From the NCBI RefSeq assembly GCF_900176885.1, contig NZ_LT839648.1, forward strand, positions 3,446,039 to 3,510,038: a stretch of DNA of 64,000 bases, in the 5' to 3' direction. The notes under the pieces are model-generated. The model searched no databases. It was given only the letters and a program-made list of their open reading frames with translations, and was not told the origin of the DNA. This stretch comes from Oceanobacillus senegalensis. Its GTDB lineage: Bacteria > Bacillota > Bacilli > Bacillales > Amphibacillaceae. Within the stretch, counting starts at the first letter, position 1. Every line of letters begins with the position of its first letter. Below are positions 56,906 through 64,000 of this stretch, in pieces. Both the position numbers and the translations under genes were made by a program.

Positions 56906-57294
56906 AACATATCCCCATTTCTATTGCTACTAGGTGTTCAAAAGGAGGATAAAAAGGACCGGTCCCGCTAAGGCCACAACGTCCGTTACAGCGCCTCCTA
57001 AGACCCACGTCCTGTAGGCCTGAACGAACCAATCCCCCACCTAAAAGGTCTCCATTTTCCCACCATTTTTGGGGTGGGGGTATTACTACTCTCCCCTTAA
57101 TCTGTGCTAAAAGGTACATGAGAAGCGGGAAAGCAGGCTTTCACAGAATAAGGTGACTTCTGGTTCCCCACAAGACCGTGGACAATTTTAGTATAAGGCC
57201 ATCTACAGTGTCATTTTACCGGCCTCTTGAACAACCTTCGCTATTATTCCTATACTAAGACAAGAAAAAAAGCCTTTGCAAGCAAAGACTTGGA
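56906..57294. repeat. yaaO-gin gap with two intergenic repeats
   Basis: No gene is supported. At about 56935-57030 a GC-richer stretch contains CCACAACGTCC, GCGCCTCC and CCACGTCCTGTAGGCC, which look like a separate intergenic repeat type. At 57066-57119 is the third, more diverged copy of the TTTTTGAGGT element. A minus-strand frame across both is a chance product. Confidence 0.55.
57066..57119. repeat. intergenic repeat copy 3
   Basis: It shares TTTTTGRGGT, GGGGTAT, ACTAC, CCCCTTAA and a final GTACAT with 14328-14374 and 24143-24189, with a small insertion. It has the same orientation as the others. Confidence 0.5.
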
Positions 57295-57486
57295 TTAAGA
57301 ATATAATTTCGGTTTACTAATGTTTTTAAGTTTATGCAAGTAATAATTATACTTTTCCTCTCTAGGTTCTGTATGAATAATATTATGTTCACATTCTGAG
57401 CAGATAAACATGTTGTACAAATGAATTCCTGTTTCTTTTTCATCCTCACAAATACCACAGCGTTCATGAAAATTGGTTTGTTTCAT
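57295..57486 (-). CDS. gin: anti-sigma-G factor Gin (CsfB)
   Basis: Gin blocks sigma-G in the early forespore and also sigma-E. The 63-aa protein has two C-x-x-C zinc pairs, C10-C13 and C29-C32, and the conserved GIHLY and C-terminal PKLYS segments. The length is one residue less than B. subtilis CsfB. A near-perfect sigma-F promoter (57508-57537) precedes it, with GGAGGTGGG before the ATG. Confidence 0.96.
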   Translation of the reverse strand: MKQTNFHERCGICEDEKETGIHLYNMFICSECEHNIIHTEPREEKYNYYLHKLKNISKPKLYS

Positions 57487-57507
57487 ATTCCCACCTCCGT
57501 TAGAAAC

Positions 57508-57537
57508 TAGTATCTCCTAATCTAACGGAAAATATAC
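57508..57537 (-). promoter_or_regulatory. gin promoter (sigma-F type)
   Basis: GTATA, 15 bp and GGAGATACTA fit GYWTA-N15-GGNNANAHTR at every defined base. Confidence 0.75.
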
Positions 57538-57566
57538 AAAGAAACTTTGAAACTTTAATTCATGGC

Positions 57567-57833
57567 TTACATAATAAATAGATGTATGGCTGTTAGGGAG
57601 GCCACTCCAAATAACCCTAAAAATCCAGCAACTACTGCAGTAAATAGGTTTATAGGGATATGAAGTCCTATCGCTCCACCAAAAACATTAATAAAAAATA
57701 AGAACAATACTCCTATCCCTAGCTTAATAATAGTTTGTCCAATAAAGCGCATGGGTTTTATTGGTGCACCGACAAGCAATAAAATAATGATTAATGAAAC
57801 CATTATCGTGATAACGAGTGTGGAACTCAACAT
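57567..57833 (-). CDS. bofA: sigma-K-processing inhibitor BofA
   Basis: BofA is a mother-cell membrane protein that holds SpoIVFB protease inactive with SpoIVFA until the forespore signals. The 88-aa protein has hydrophobic spans at about 3-22 and 33-83 with conserved GGAIGLHIPIN. ATG 57833 follows AGAGGGG by 6 bp. A TTG two codons earlier is less likely. B. subtilis BofA has 87 aa. Confidence 0.94.
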   Translation of the reverse strand: MLSSTLVITIMVSLIIILLLVGAPIKPMRFIGQTIIKLGIGVLFLFFINVFGGAIGLHIPINLFTAVVAGFLGLFGVASLTAIHLFIM

Positions 57834-57897
57834 AACCAACCCCTCTTTTTATCCTCTCTTTATTAATAAAGGTATGATGAAAAGAAAGAAAAAAGAA

Positions 57898-57931
57898 CAA
57901 AAAGAGCAAAGGGCGTTTTTTCCCTTTGCTT
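57898..57931 (-). terminator. terminator after yaaL
   Basis: Perfect 9-bp arms AGCAAAGGG/CCCTTTGCT with a CTTTTTGTT tail end the dnaX-yaaK-recR-yaaL unit. Confidence 0.9.
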
Positions 57932-57956
57932 TCTTCTAAACTATCAATCTAGTATT

Positions 57957-58166
57957 TCAATGAAAGGCACGAAGCTTACGATATCTTGCTTCCTTTAGTA
58001 AGAAGACATATTTTGCTTGTGCAAGAGACTCCAGTATATATCCACCCTCCATTGGTTCAATGCTTCTTTTCATCATAGATTGGATTTGTTTCCATTCGCA
58101 CTCTAACTGGTGAATACTTTTTATTAATTCCATATCTATTTCGTTTTTATTGTACTTCTTTCCCAT
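57957..58166 (-). CDS. yaaL: DUF2508 protein YaaL
   Basis: The 69-aa protein, mainly helical and charged, matches YaaL in its core (ECEWKQIQSMMKRSIEP, QAKYVFLLKEARYR). Its function is unknown. It directly follows recR and is followed by a strong terminator. The conserved recR-yaaL-bofA order supports that it is a real gene. Confidence 0.88.
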   Translation of the reverse strand: MGKKYNKNEIDMELIKSIHQLECEWKQIQSMMKRSIEPMEGGYILESLAQAKYVFLLKEARYRKLRAFH

Positions 58167-58181
58167 GCACTCACCTAATTT

Positions 58182-58778
58182 CTACAGATCTCTTCGACCT
58201 TCTAACGCTTTAGAAAGCGTTACTTCATCTGCATATTCCAAATCCCCACCAACAGGTAAACCATGGGCAATTCGCGTTGTGCGGATTCCTGATGGTTTCA
58301 CAAGACGAGAAATATACATCGCCGTTGCTTCCCCTTCTATATTAGGATTCGTAGCGAGAATTAACTCTTCTACCTCTTCATCTTTCAAACGATTAATTAA
58401 ATCAGGTACATTTATATCTTCTGGTCCAATACCATCCATCGGAGAGATTGCACCATGTAGAACATGGTATCTTCCTCGGAACTCTTTCATTTTCTCCATT
58501 GCGATAACATCTTTTGGATCTTGTACAACGCAAATAATGGAATTATCCCGAGATGCATCGGAACATATCGCACATGGATCTTGGTCAGTAATATGTCCAC
58601 AAACGGAGCAATGTGTTAACTCACGTTTTGCATTTACCAACGCATTAGCAAAATCCATCACATCATCATCTTTCATATTTATGACAAAAAAGGCCAGGCG
58701 GACAGCTGTCTTAGGTCCAATACCTGGCAATTTTGTAAAACTGTCTATCAGTTTTGAAATTGGCTCTGGATAATACAT
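58182..58778 (-). CDS. recR: recombination protein RecR
   Basis: RecR works with RecO and RecF to load RecA at gaps. The 198-aa protein has an N-terminal HhH (LPGIGPKTA, 17-25), a zinc finger C57-x2-C60...C69-x2-C72, and a Toprim domain (from about 80; VVQDPKD). It follows yaaK by 10 bp, in the universal dnaX-yaaK-recR order. Confidence 0.97.
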   Translation of the reverse strand: MYYPEPISKLIDSFTKLPGIGPKTAVRLAFFVINMKDDDVMDFANALVNAKRELTHCSVCGHITDQDPCAICSDASRDNSIICVVQDPKDVIAMEKMKEFRGRYHVLHGAISPMDGIGPEDINVPDLINRLKDEEVEELILATNPNIEGEATAMYISRLVKPSGIRTTRIAHGLPVGGDLEYADEVTLSKALEGRRDL

Positions 58779-58788
58779 CGTGTGCCTC

Positions 58789-59103
58789 CTAGAACATTCC
58801 AGGCATATTTAGACCTTTCGTAAACTGCCCCATTGTGGAATTTGTTTTATCATCAATTTGTTTTAATACGTCATTTGTAGCAGCTAGAATTAAGTCTTGA
58901 AGCATTTCGATATCATCTGGATCTACTACTTCTTCTTTAATTTGAACATCTGTAATTTCCTTTTTACCATTTGCAATCACAGTAACCATTCCGCCACCAG
59001 CAGATGCTTCAAACGTCATTTCATGTAGCTCATCCTGTGCCTTCATCATTTTCTTTTGCATTTTTTGCATTTGCTTCATCATATTGTTCATATTTCCCTT
59101 CAT
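58789..59103 (-). CDS. yaaK: YbaB/EbfC nucleoid-associated protein YaaK
   Basis: The 104-aa protein has a methionine/lysine-rich helix ([18 protein letters not shown]), the conserved [20 protein letters not shown] beta core and the final GLNMPGMF. YbaB proteins bind DNA as tweezer-shaped dimers. The gene lies between dnaX and recR in one unit. Starts at ATG 59103 or four codons in are both possible. Confidence 0.95.
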   Translation of the reverse strand: MKGNMNNMMKQMQKMQKKMMKAQDELHEMTFEASAGGGMVTVIANGKKEITDVQIKEEVVDPDDIEMLQDLILAATNDVLKQIDDKTNSTMGQFTKGLNMPGMF

Positions 59104-59169
59104 GGAAATACCTCCTTCATAATTTCAGTATAGTAGCTTCATTTCATTCTAGGTAAATTTTGCACTTCT

Positions 59170-60861
59170 TTATTCATGAATTTCAACCAAATCATCCCCA
59201 AACAACTTTTTAGCCTCATCAATAAGGGGGGTAGACTGATCTTTCTTTGACGTGGATTCCCCACTTGCTTCATGTTTATTAATGAAATCTGCTCGTAATT
59301 CCTGCCAATCTTTCTCGGGAATTGGTATGATGGTTAGTTGTTTATTTAAAATACTGGCAAGAACGGATTCAACGGTATCTTTATGATCTAGAAATAAAGA
59401 ACAGTGAATCTCATATTTGAAAGCAACAACAAGTGCCTCATCCGAAGCAGCTGCCGGCTTACTATCTTGTATGGTAGCATGCGCTGGGGCATTCATTCCC
59501 TTTAACTTACTTAAGAAATTAGCCCACCCAGACTGAACCTGTTTTAAGGCTTGTTTTTCTGCTTGCTTTAAAACTTCTCTTATACGATCATATGGAATTT
59601 TATAAGTGTTCTTCCCTGTTCTAGCTGGTCTTTTTCTTTCTTTTGTTGCAACAGGTTGATTTCCTGATGCTACTGGAGTTTGCCTTAATTGTTCCAGTTC
59701 TTTTTCTAAACGGGAAAGCTTTTGCGTTAATTGCATTACTGCTTCCGAGTCTACAGAATCTGTATGTTCTGGCTCATTATAGCGATTGGTAATCGTTAAC
59801 ACCGCTACTTCTATAAATATCTTTGGACTGTTCGTCCACTTCATTTCTTGCTGACACTGATTCAACTGTATAATTGCATCTTGAATCCAATCATTGCTCA
59901 CTATATCTGCTAAAGATTGAAAGGGTTCATTTACTCTAGCTCTTTCCAAAAGTCCTTCAAGAGATGGTGCACTTTTATACAAAAGTAAGTCACGCATGAA
60001 GAAAATCAAATCATGAACAAATCGCCCAGGATCTTTACCATTTTGAATAATCTTATCTAATAACTGTATAGATTTTTGAACATCTCTATCAAACATTGCT
60101 TGAACAACTTCCGTAAGAACATCCTGTGAAACTCCACCTGTTACAGCCAGTACGTCATCTAATTCCACAACATCTTCACTATAGGAGATAGCCTGATCCA
60201 ATATACTTAAAGCATCACGCATTCCGCCTTCTGCTGCCAAGGCAACGGTTTCTAATGCTTCATCAGAAACAGACACATTCTCCCTTTCCAAAATATACTT
60301 CATACGATTTACTATAGCCTGGTTTGTAATTGGCTTAAAGTCGAATCGCTGACATCTGGAATGAATGGTTAACGGAATTTTATGTGGCTCAGTTGTTGCT
60401 AAAATAAACACAACATGCTTAGGTGGTTCCTCCAATGTCTTTAATAGAGCATTAAAGGCATTATTCGAAATCATATGTACCTCGTCAATAATGTACACTT
60501 TATATGGAACCGAACTTGATGCGTATTTTACATTTTCTCGTATTTCACGAATATCATCTACACTGGTATTCGATGCTGCATCAATCTCAATAACATCTGA
60601 AATGGAACCATCCTGAATACCACGGCACGCAGCACATTCATTACAAGGTTCTCTAACTGGTGCCTGTTCACAGTTGATGGCCTTAGCAAATATTTTTGCA
60701 GCACTCGTCTTTCCGGTACCCCTTGGGCCAGAAAAAATGTAGGCATGCGAAAACTTCTGCTCAACAATAGCATTTTGCAGTGTTCGTGTAATATGTGTTT
60801 GTCCTGCTACATCTTCAAATTTCCTTGGACGCCAAACGCGGTATAAAGCTTGATAGCTCAT
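59170..60861 (-). CDS. dnaX: DNA polymerase III gamma/tau subunit
   Basis: DnaX is the ATPase of the clamp loader and links polymerases at the fork. The 563-aa protein has Walker A GPRGTGKT (45-52), zinc cysteines C64, C73, C76 and C79, DEVHM (Walker B) and the sensor LEEPPKHVVFILATTEP. The tau-like C-terminal part (about 370-563) contains a charged linker. GAGGGG precedes the start and a sigma-A promoter lies at 60891-60920. Confidence 0.97.
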   Translation of the reverse strand: MSYQALYRVWRPRKFEDVAGQTHITRTLQNAIVEQKFSHAYIFSGPRGTGKTSAAKIFAKAINCEQAPVREPCNECAACRGIQDGSISDVIEIDAASNTSVDDIREIRENVKYASSSVPYKVYIIDEVHMISNNAFNALLKTLEEPPKHVVFILATTEPHKIPLTIHSRCQRFDFKPITNQAIVNRMKYILERENVSVSDEALETVALAAEGGMRDALSILDQAISYSEDVVELDDVLAVTGGVSQDVLTEVVQAMFDRDVQKSIQLLDKIIQNGKDPGRFVHDLIFFMRDLLLYKSAPSLEGLLERARVNEPFQSLADIVSNDWIQDAIIQLNQCQQEMKWTNSPKIFIEVAVLTITNRYNEPEHTDSVDSEAVMQLTQKLSRLEKELEQLRQTPVASGNQPVATKERKRPARTGKNTYKIPYDRIREVLKQAEKQALKQVQSGWANFLSKLKGMNAPAHATIQDSKPAAASDEALVVAFKYEIHCSLFLDHKDTVESVLASILNKQLTIIPIPEKDWQELRADFINKHEASGESTSKKDQSTPLIDEAKKLFGDDLVEIHE

Positions 60862-60890
60862 AGCAAAATTCCCCTCAACATTCTCTCTTT

Positions 60891-60920
60891 ATTATACCCG
60901 ATTTAAGGGGTGTATGTGAA
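60891..60920 (-). promoter_or_regulatory. dnaX promoter (sigma-A type)
   Basis: TTCACA, 18 bp and TATAAT, about 30 bp upstream of the dnaX ATG. Confidence 0.65.
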
Positions 60921-61154
60921 CTATCACGGAGAAATCATTTATTTTAAATTGCTCTGGTACCAAATAAGGATTTTAAAAAGTAATAAAAGGTAAAATAAAA
61001 GGATTCTCTCCGTAAATTCTAAATATCCTTCTTCGTACTTAAAAGTAAATATTCATGAAAGGATAGTCGTATTTCTACAACGGTAATCTTTTCTTATGAA
61101 ATTAAGGAACATTATATATATTGCATCACAACTATCATTTTAAAAACAGCAAAC

Positions 61155-61188
61155 TAAAAAAGCTAGAGATCCGACAGACCTCTAACTT
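61155..61188 (-). terminator. terminator after SRP RNA
   Basis: AGAGGTC pairs with GATCTCT around TGTCG, followed by six T on the minus strand. Confidence 0.75.
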
Positions 61189-61214
61189 ATTATTTCTATT
61201 TGTAATATATGTAT

Positions 61215-61482
61215 AACCGTGCACCCACTGTCGATGAAACGGCTATATGCGTTACTCAAGTTCATGGCTCAGCCTAGGCTTCCCTGCGGCACACAGAAAT
61301 GACCACTTACTGCTGCTTCCTTCCGGACCTGACAGGATTCATGGGTTTCTGTTGCGCAGGACCTAAGCGTCAACACCAATCCCTTGAGGCAGACCATACA
61401 GTCGCTCACCTCGAGTGGGAATTCAGCCTCGCTATAGCGGATTGCGAGTACAGGGCACCGCTACCTCCCCGCCTAGCACGGT
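61215..61482 (-). ncRNA. ffs: signal recognition particle RNA (large, Bacillus type)
   Basis: The approximately 268-nt RNA forms SRP with Ffh and directs proteins to the membrane. The 5' end has CCGTGCTAGGCGGGGAGG, and the central helix-8 tetraloop region has GTCAGGTCCGGAAGGAAGC. The closing 3' strand is GGGTGCACGGT, pairing with the 5' end. It has the Alu domain, as in B. subtilis scRNA. Location next to dnaX is conserved. Confidence 0.97.
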
Positions 61483-61489
61483 AATTTAC

Positions 61490-61518
61490 ATTATAGCGAT
61501 ATTTTGTTTGTTTTGCAA
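61490..61518 (-). promoter_or_regulatory. SRP RNA promoter (sigma-A type)
   Basis: TTGCAA, 17 bp and TATAAT lie just upstream of the RNA 5' end. Confidence 0.8.
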
Positions 61519-61755
61519 TGGTAATAGCAGGAAATCTCTAATAAACGGATTATAAAGTCTACTCTAGTTGTTCTATTAGCTTAGATTGACTAATTTCGTT
61601 TCTTGATTTTCAGCAAGAGTTTCTTTTCATCAGCCTCAACTTTGTAAAAAATTTATCGTTTCGCCACGTGTAAAAAAAGCAAAAGAAACAGTTTAGAATC
61701 TTGTAGCTCATTTCCTTTTCGATTACATTTCAAAAGTATCCTGATAATAAAAAAA

Positions 61756-62750
<995 letters not shown>

Positions 62751-62779
62751 GCATATCTTTTTTTCACTTTTCATACAGT
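62751..62779 (+). promoter_or_regulatory. sleL promoter (sigma-E type)
   Basis: GCATATC, 14 bp and CATACAGT fit the sigma-E pattern KMATATT-N14-CATACANT with one mismatch in the -35. Confidence 0.75.
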
Positions 62780-62816
62780 GTAATAACTAAAAAGATTATT
62801 TAAAGGAGGAAGTTTA

Positions 62817-64000
62817 TTGCAAATACATGTTGTACAGCCAGGGGATTCTTTATCTTCGATAGCCAATACATATAATTCATCTGCTAATGCTATTATTGAT
62901 GCAAATGAACTAGATGCTCCGGGTCAGCTTGTAATAGGTCAGTCTTTAGTTATTCCAATCGTCGGGCAATTTTATTTTGTTCAGCCGGGAGACAGCCTTT
63001 TTACTATAGCCGGGCAATTTGGTATATCGTATCAAGAATTAGCACAAATCAATAACTTCCCTGTTAATAATACATTACCAGTAGGCTATCGACTGTATGT
63101 ACCTCCACCTACAAAAAGACCGATCACTTCCATGGGTTACATTGAGCCACTTGGGGGAACTGTTTCAGATACATTGGAGAATTCTGCTAATAAAACAACC
63201 CCTTACCTTACCTACCTGGCCCATTTTAGCTTCCGTGTCAATCGAGATGGAACCCTTTCTCCACCACCTTTAGGAAATTTGCGCCAAATTGCTGAGGCTA
63301 ATGGTGCTTCTTTATCACTAGTAGTTACGAATTTGGAGGAAGGATCATTTAGCTCAGATTTAGGCCATATCATCCTTACTGTTCAGGCTGTACAGAATAC
63401 TTTATTGGATCAAATTGTGAATACTGCCACTTCGGGCGGTTATCGTGATGTACATTTCGATTTTGAATTTATTTACCCTGACGACCGTGAGGCATATAAT
63501 TCCTTTTTACGAAAAGCGAAGGACCGTTTATCCCAAGCTGGATTAATTATGTCTACAGCTCTTGCACCTAAAAGAAGCGCAACCCAGGAAGGTATCGTAT
63601 ATGAGGGACATGATTATAAAGCGCATGGTGAAATTTCCGATTTTGTCGTTTTAATGACTTATGAATGGGGATATAGTTATGGTCCACCCATGGCTGTATC
63701 ACCACTTGACCAGGTTCGCATTGTGGCAGAATATGCATTGACAGAAATTCCTGCGAATAAAATTATATTAGGCCAAAATTTATATGGATATGATTGGACA
63801 CTCCCTTTTCAAGAGGGAGGAGAAGCAGCAAAAGCACTTAGTCCCCAACAAGCCATTGCATTAGCAAGGGAAAACAATGCAGCCATTCAGTTTGATACTA
63901 CAGCACAGGCTCCTTTCTTCTACTATACAGATAGTGAAGGAAACAATCATGAGGTGTGGTTTGAAGATGCAAGGTCGATACAAGCAAAGTTTAATTTAAT
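62817..64000 (+). CDS. sleL: SleL/YaaH spore cortex-lytic enzyme (3' end outside window)
   Basis: SleL is an N-acetylglucosaminidase that degrades cortex fragments during germination and is made in the mother cell. From TTG 62817 (AAAGGAGG 7 bp upstream) the frame is open to the window end, about 394 residues. Two LysM domains lie at about 2-45 and 49-95 (HVVQPGDSLSSIA, YFVQPGDSLFTIA). A GH18 domain follows from about residue 105. VHFDFEF carries the catalytic Glu, and MTYEWGY is typical of the family. A sigma-E-type promoter supports mother-cell expression. The family is about 430 aa, so little is missing. Confidence 0.95.
   Translation, partial: MQIHVVQPGDSLSSIANTYNSSANAIIDANELDAPGQLVIGQSLVIPIVGQFYFVQPGDSLFTIAGQFGISYQELAQINNFPVNNTLPVGYRLYVPPPTKRPITSMGYIEPLGGTVSDTLENSANKTTPYLTYLAHFSFRVNRDGTLSPPPLGNLRQIAEANGASLSLVVTNLEEGSFSSDLGHIILTVQAVQNTLLDQIVNTATSGGYRDVHFDFEFIYPDDREAYNSFLRKAKDRLSQAGLIMSTALAPKRSATQEGIVYEGHDYKAHGEISDFVVLMTYEWGYSYGPPMAVSPLDQVRIVAEYALTEIPANKIILGQNLYGYDWTLPFQEGGEAAKALSPQQAIALARENNAAIQFDTTAQAPFFYYTDSEGNNHEVWFEDARSIQAKFNL

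Noticed and set aside
56877-57119. 80-codon minus-strand ORF upstream of yaaO
   Set aside because: It is translation through two intergenic repeats and overlaps the yaaO start in another frame.
61299-61484. 61-codon plus-strand ORF
   Set aside because: It is antisense to SRP RNA.

Overview
The window looks like the chromosome of an endospore-forming, AT-rich Bacillaceae species, with proteins resembling the Oceanobacillus/Virgibacillus group. Evidence is near-complete synteny with the dnaX-to-rrnJ region of Bacillus subtilis, many sporulation genes (spoIIE, spoVT, spoVG, yabG, yabP, yabQ, bofA, gin, fin, sspF, sleL) and readable promoters for several sporulation sigma factors. The species assignment is inference. 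The block is given in reverse: almost every gene is on the minus strand. Only a solitary tRNA-Met, an orphan promoter/terminator pair and the spore-cortex hydrolase gene at the right edge are on plus.

Left to right: (1) 1-6.75 kb, an rRNA operon (16S, 23S, 5S) with tandem upstream promoters and a tRNA array Val-Thr-Lys-Leu-Gly-Leu-Arg-Pro-Ala-Met-Ser-...-Phe. The array carries copied 5' halves of tRNA-Phe and tRNA-Thr next to a 59-bp repeat. (2) 6.9-16.6 kb, lysS, folK-folB-folP, cysK, yacD, hslO, coaX and ftsH. The pab genes that normally precede folP, and yazB/dusB that normally follow folK, are absent. (3) 16.7-23.5 kb, hpt, tilS, the kinase/vWA pair yabT-yabS, a doubtful small ORF and spoIIE. 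(4) 23.9-30.2 kb, tRNA-Met, yabR, divIC, yabQ, yabP, rqcP, yabN, yabM and spoVT. (5) 30.3-41.1 kb, mfd, fin, pth, ctc, prs, glmU, spoVG, purR and ispE, with yabJ absent. (6) 41.3-49 kb, sspF, veg, yabG, rsmA, rnmV, yabE, tatD and metG. (7) 49-57 kb, rsmI, yazA, trmN6, yabA, ricT, holB, a broken yaaR, darA, tmk and yaaO. The abrB gene expected between metG and rsmI is missing, but a plus-strand promoter and terminator sit there. (8) 57-64 kb, gin, bofA, yaaL, recR, yaaK, dnaX, SRP RNA, tadA and the truncated sleL.

The genes join two themes. Housekeeping genes cover translation (lysS, metG, pth, tilS, tadA, rRNA/tRNA), DNA replication and repair (dnaX, holB, recR, mfd, tmk, yabA), cofactors and precursors (fol genes, coaX, prs, ispE, glmU) and protein quality control (ftsH, hslO, rqcP). 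The sporulation layer includes forespore genes behind sigma-F- or sigma-G-like promoters (fin, gin, spoVT) and mother-cell genes behind sigma-E- or sigma-K-like promoters (sleL, yabG). spoVG carries a sigma-H-like promoter.

I found no CRISPR array, prophage, intact IS element, defence island or biosynthetic cluster. The least ordinary content is the tRNA-array remnants, three families of diverged intergenic repeats, the yaaR pseudogene and the empty abrB locus.
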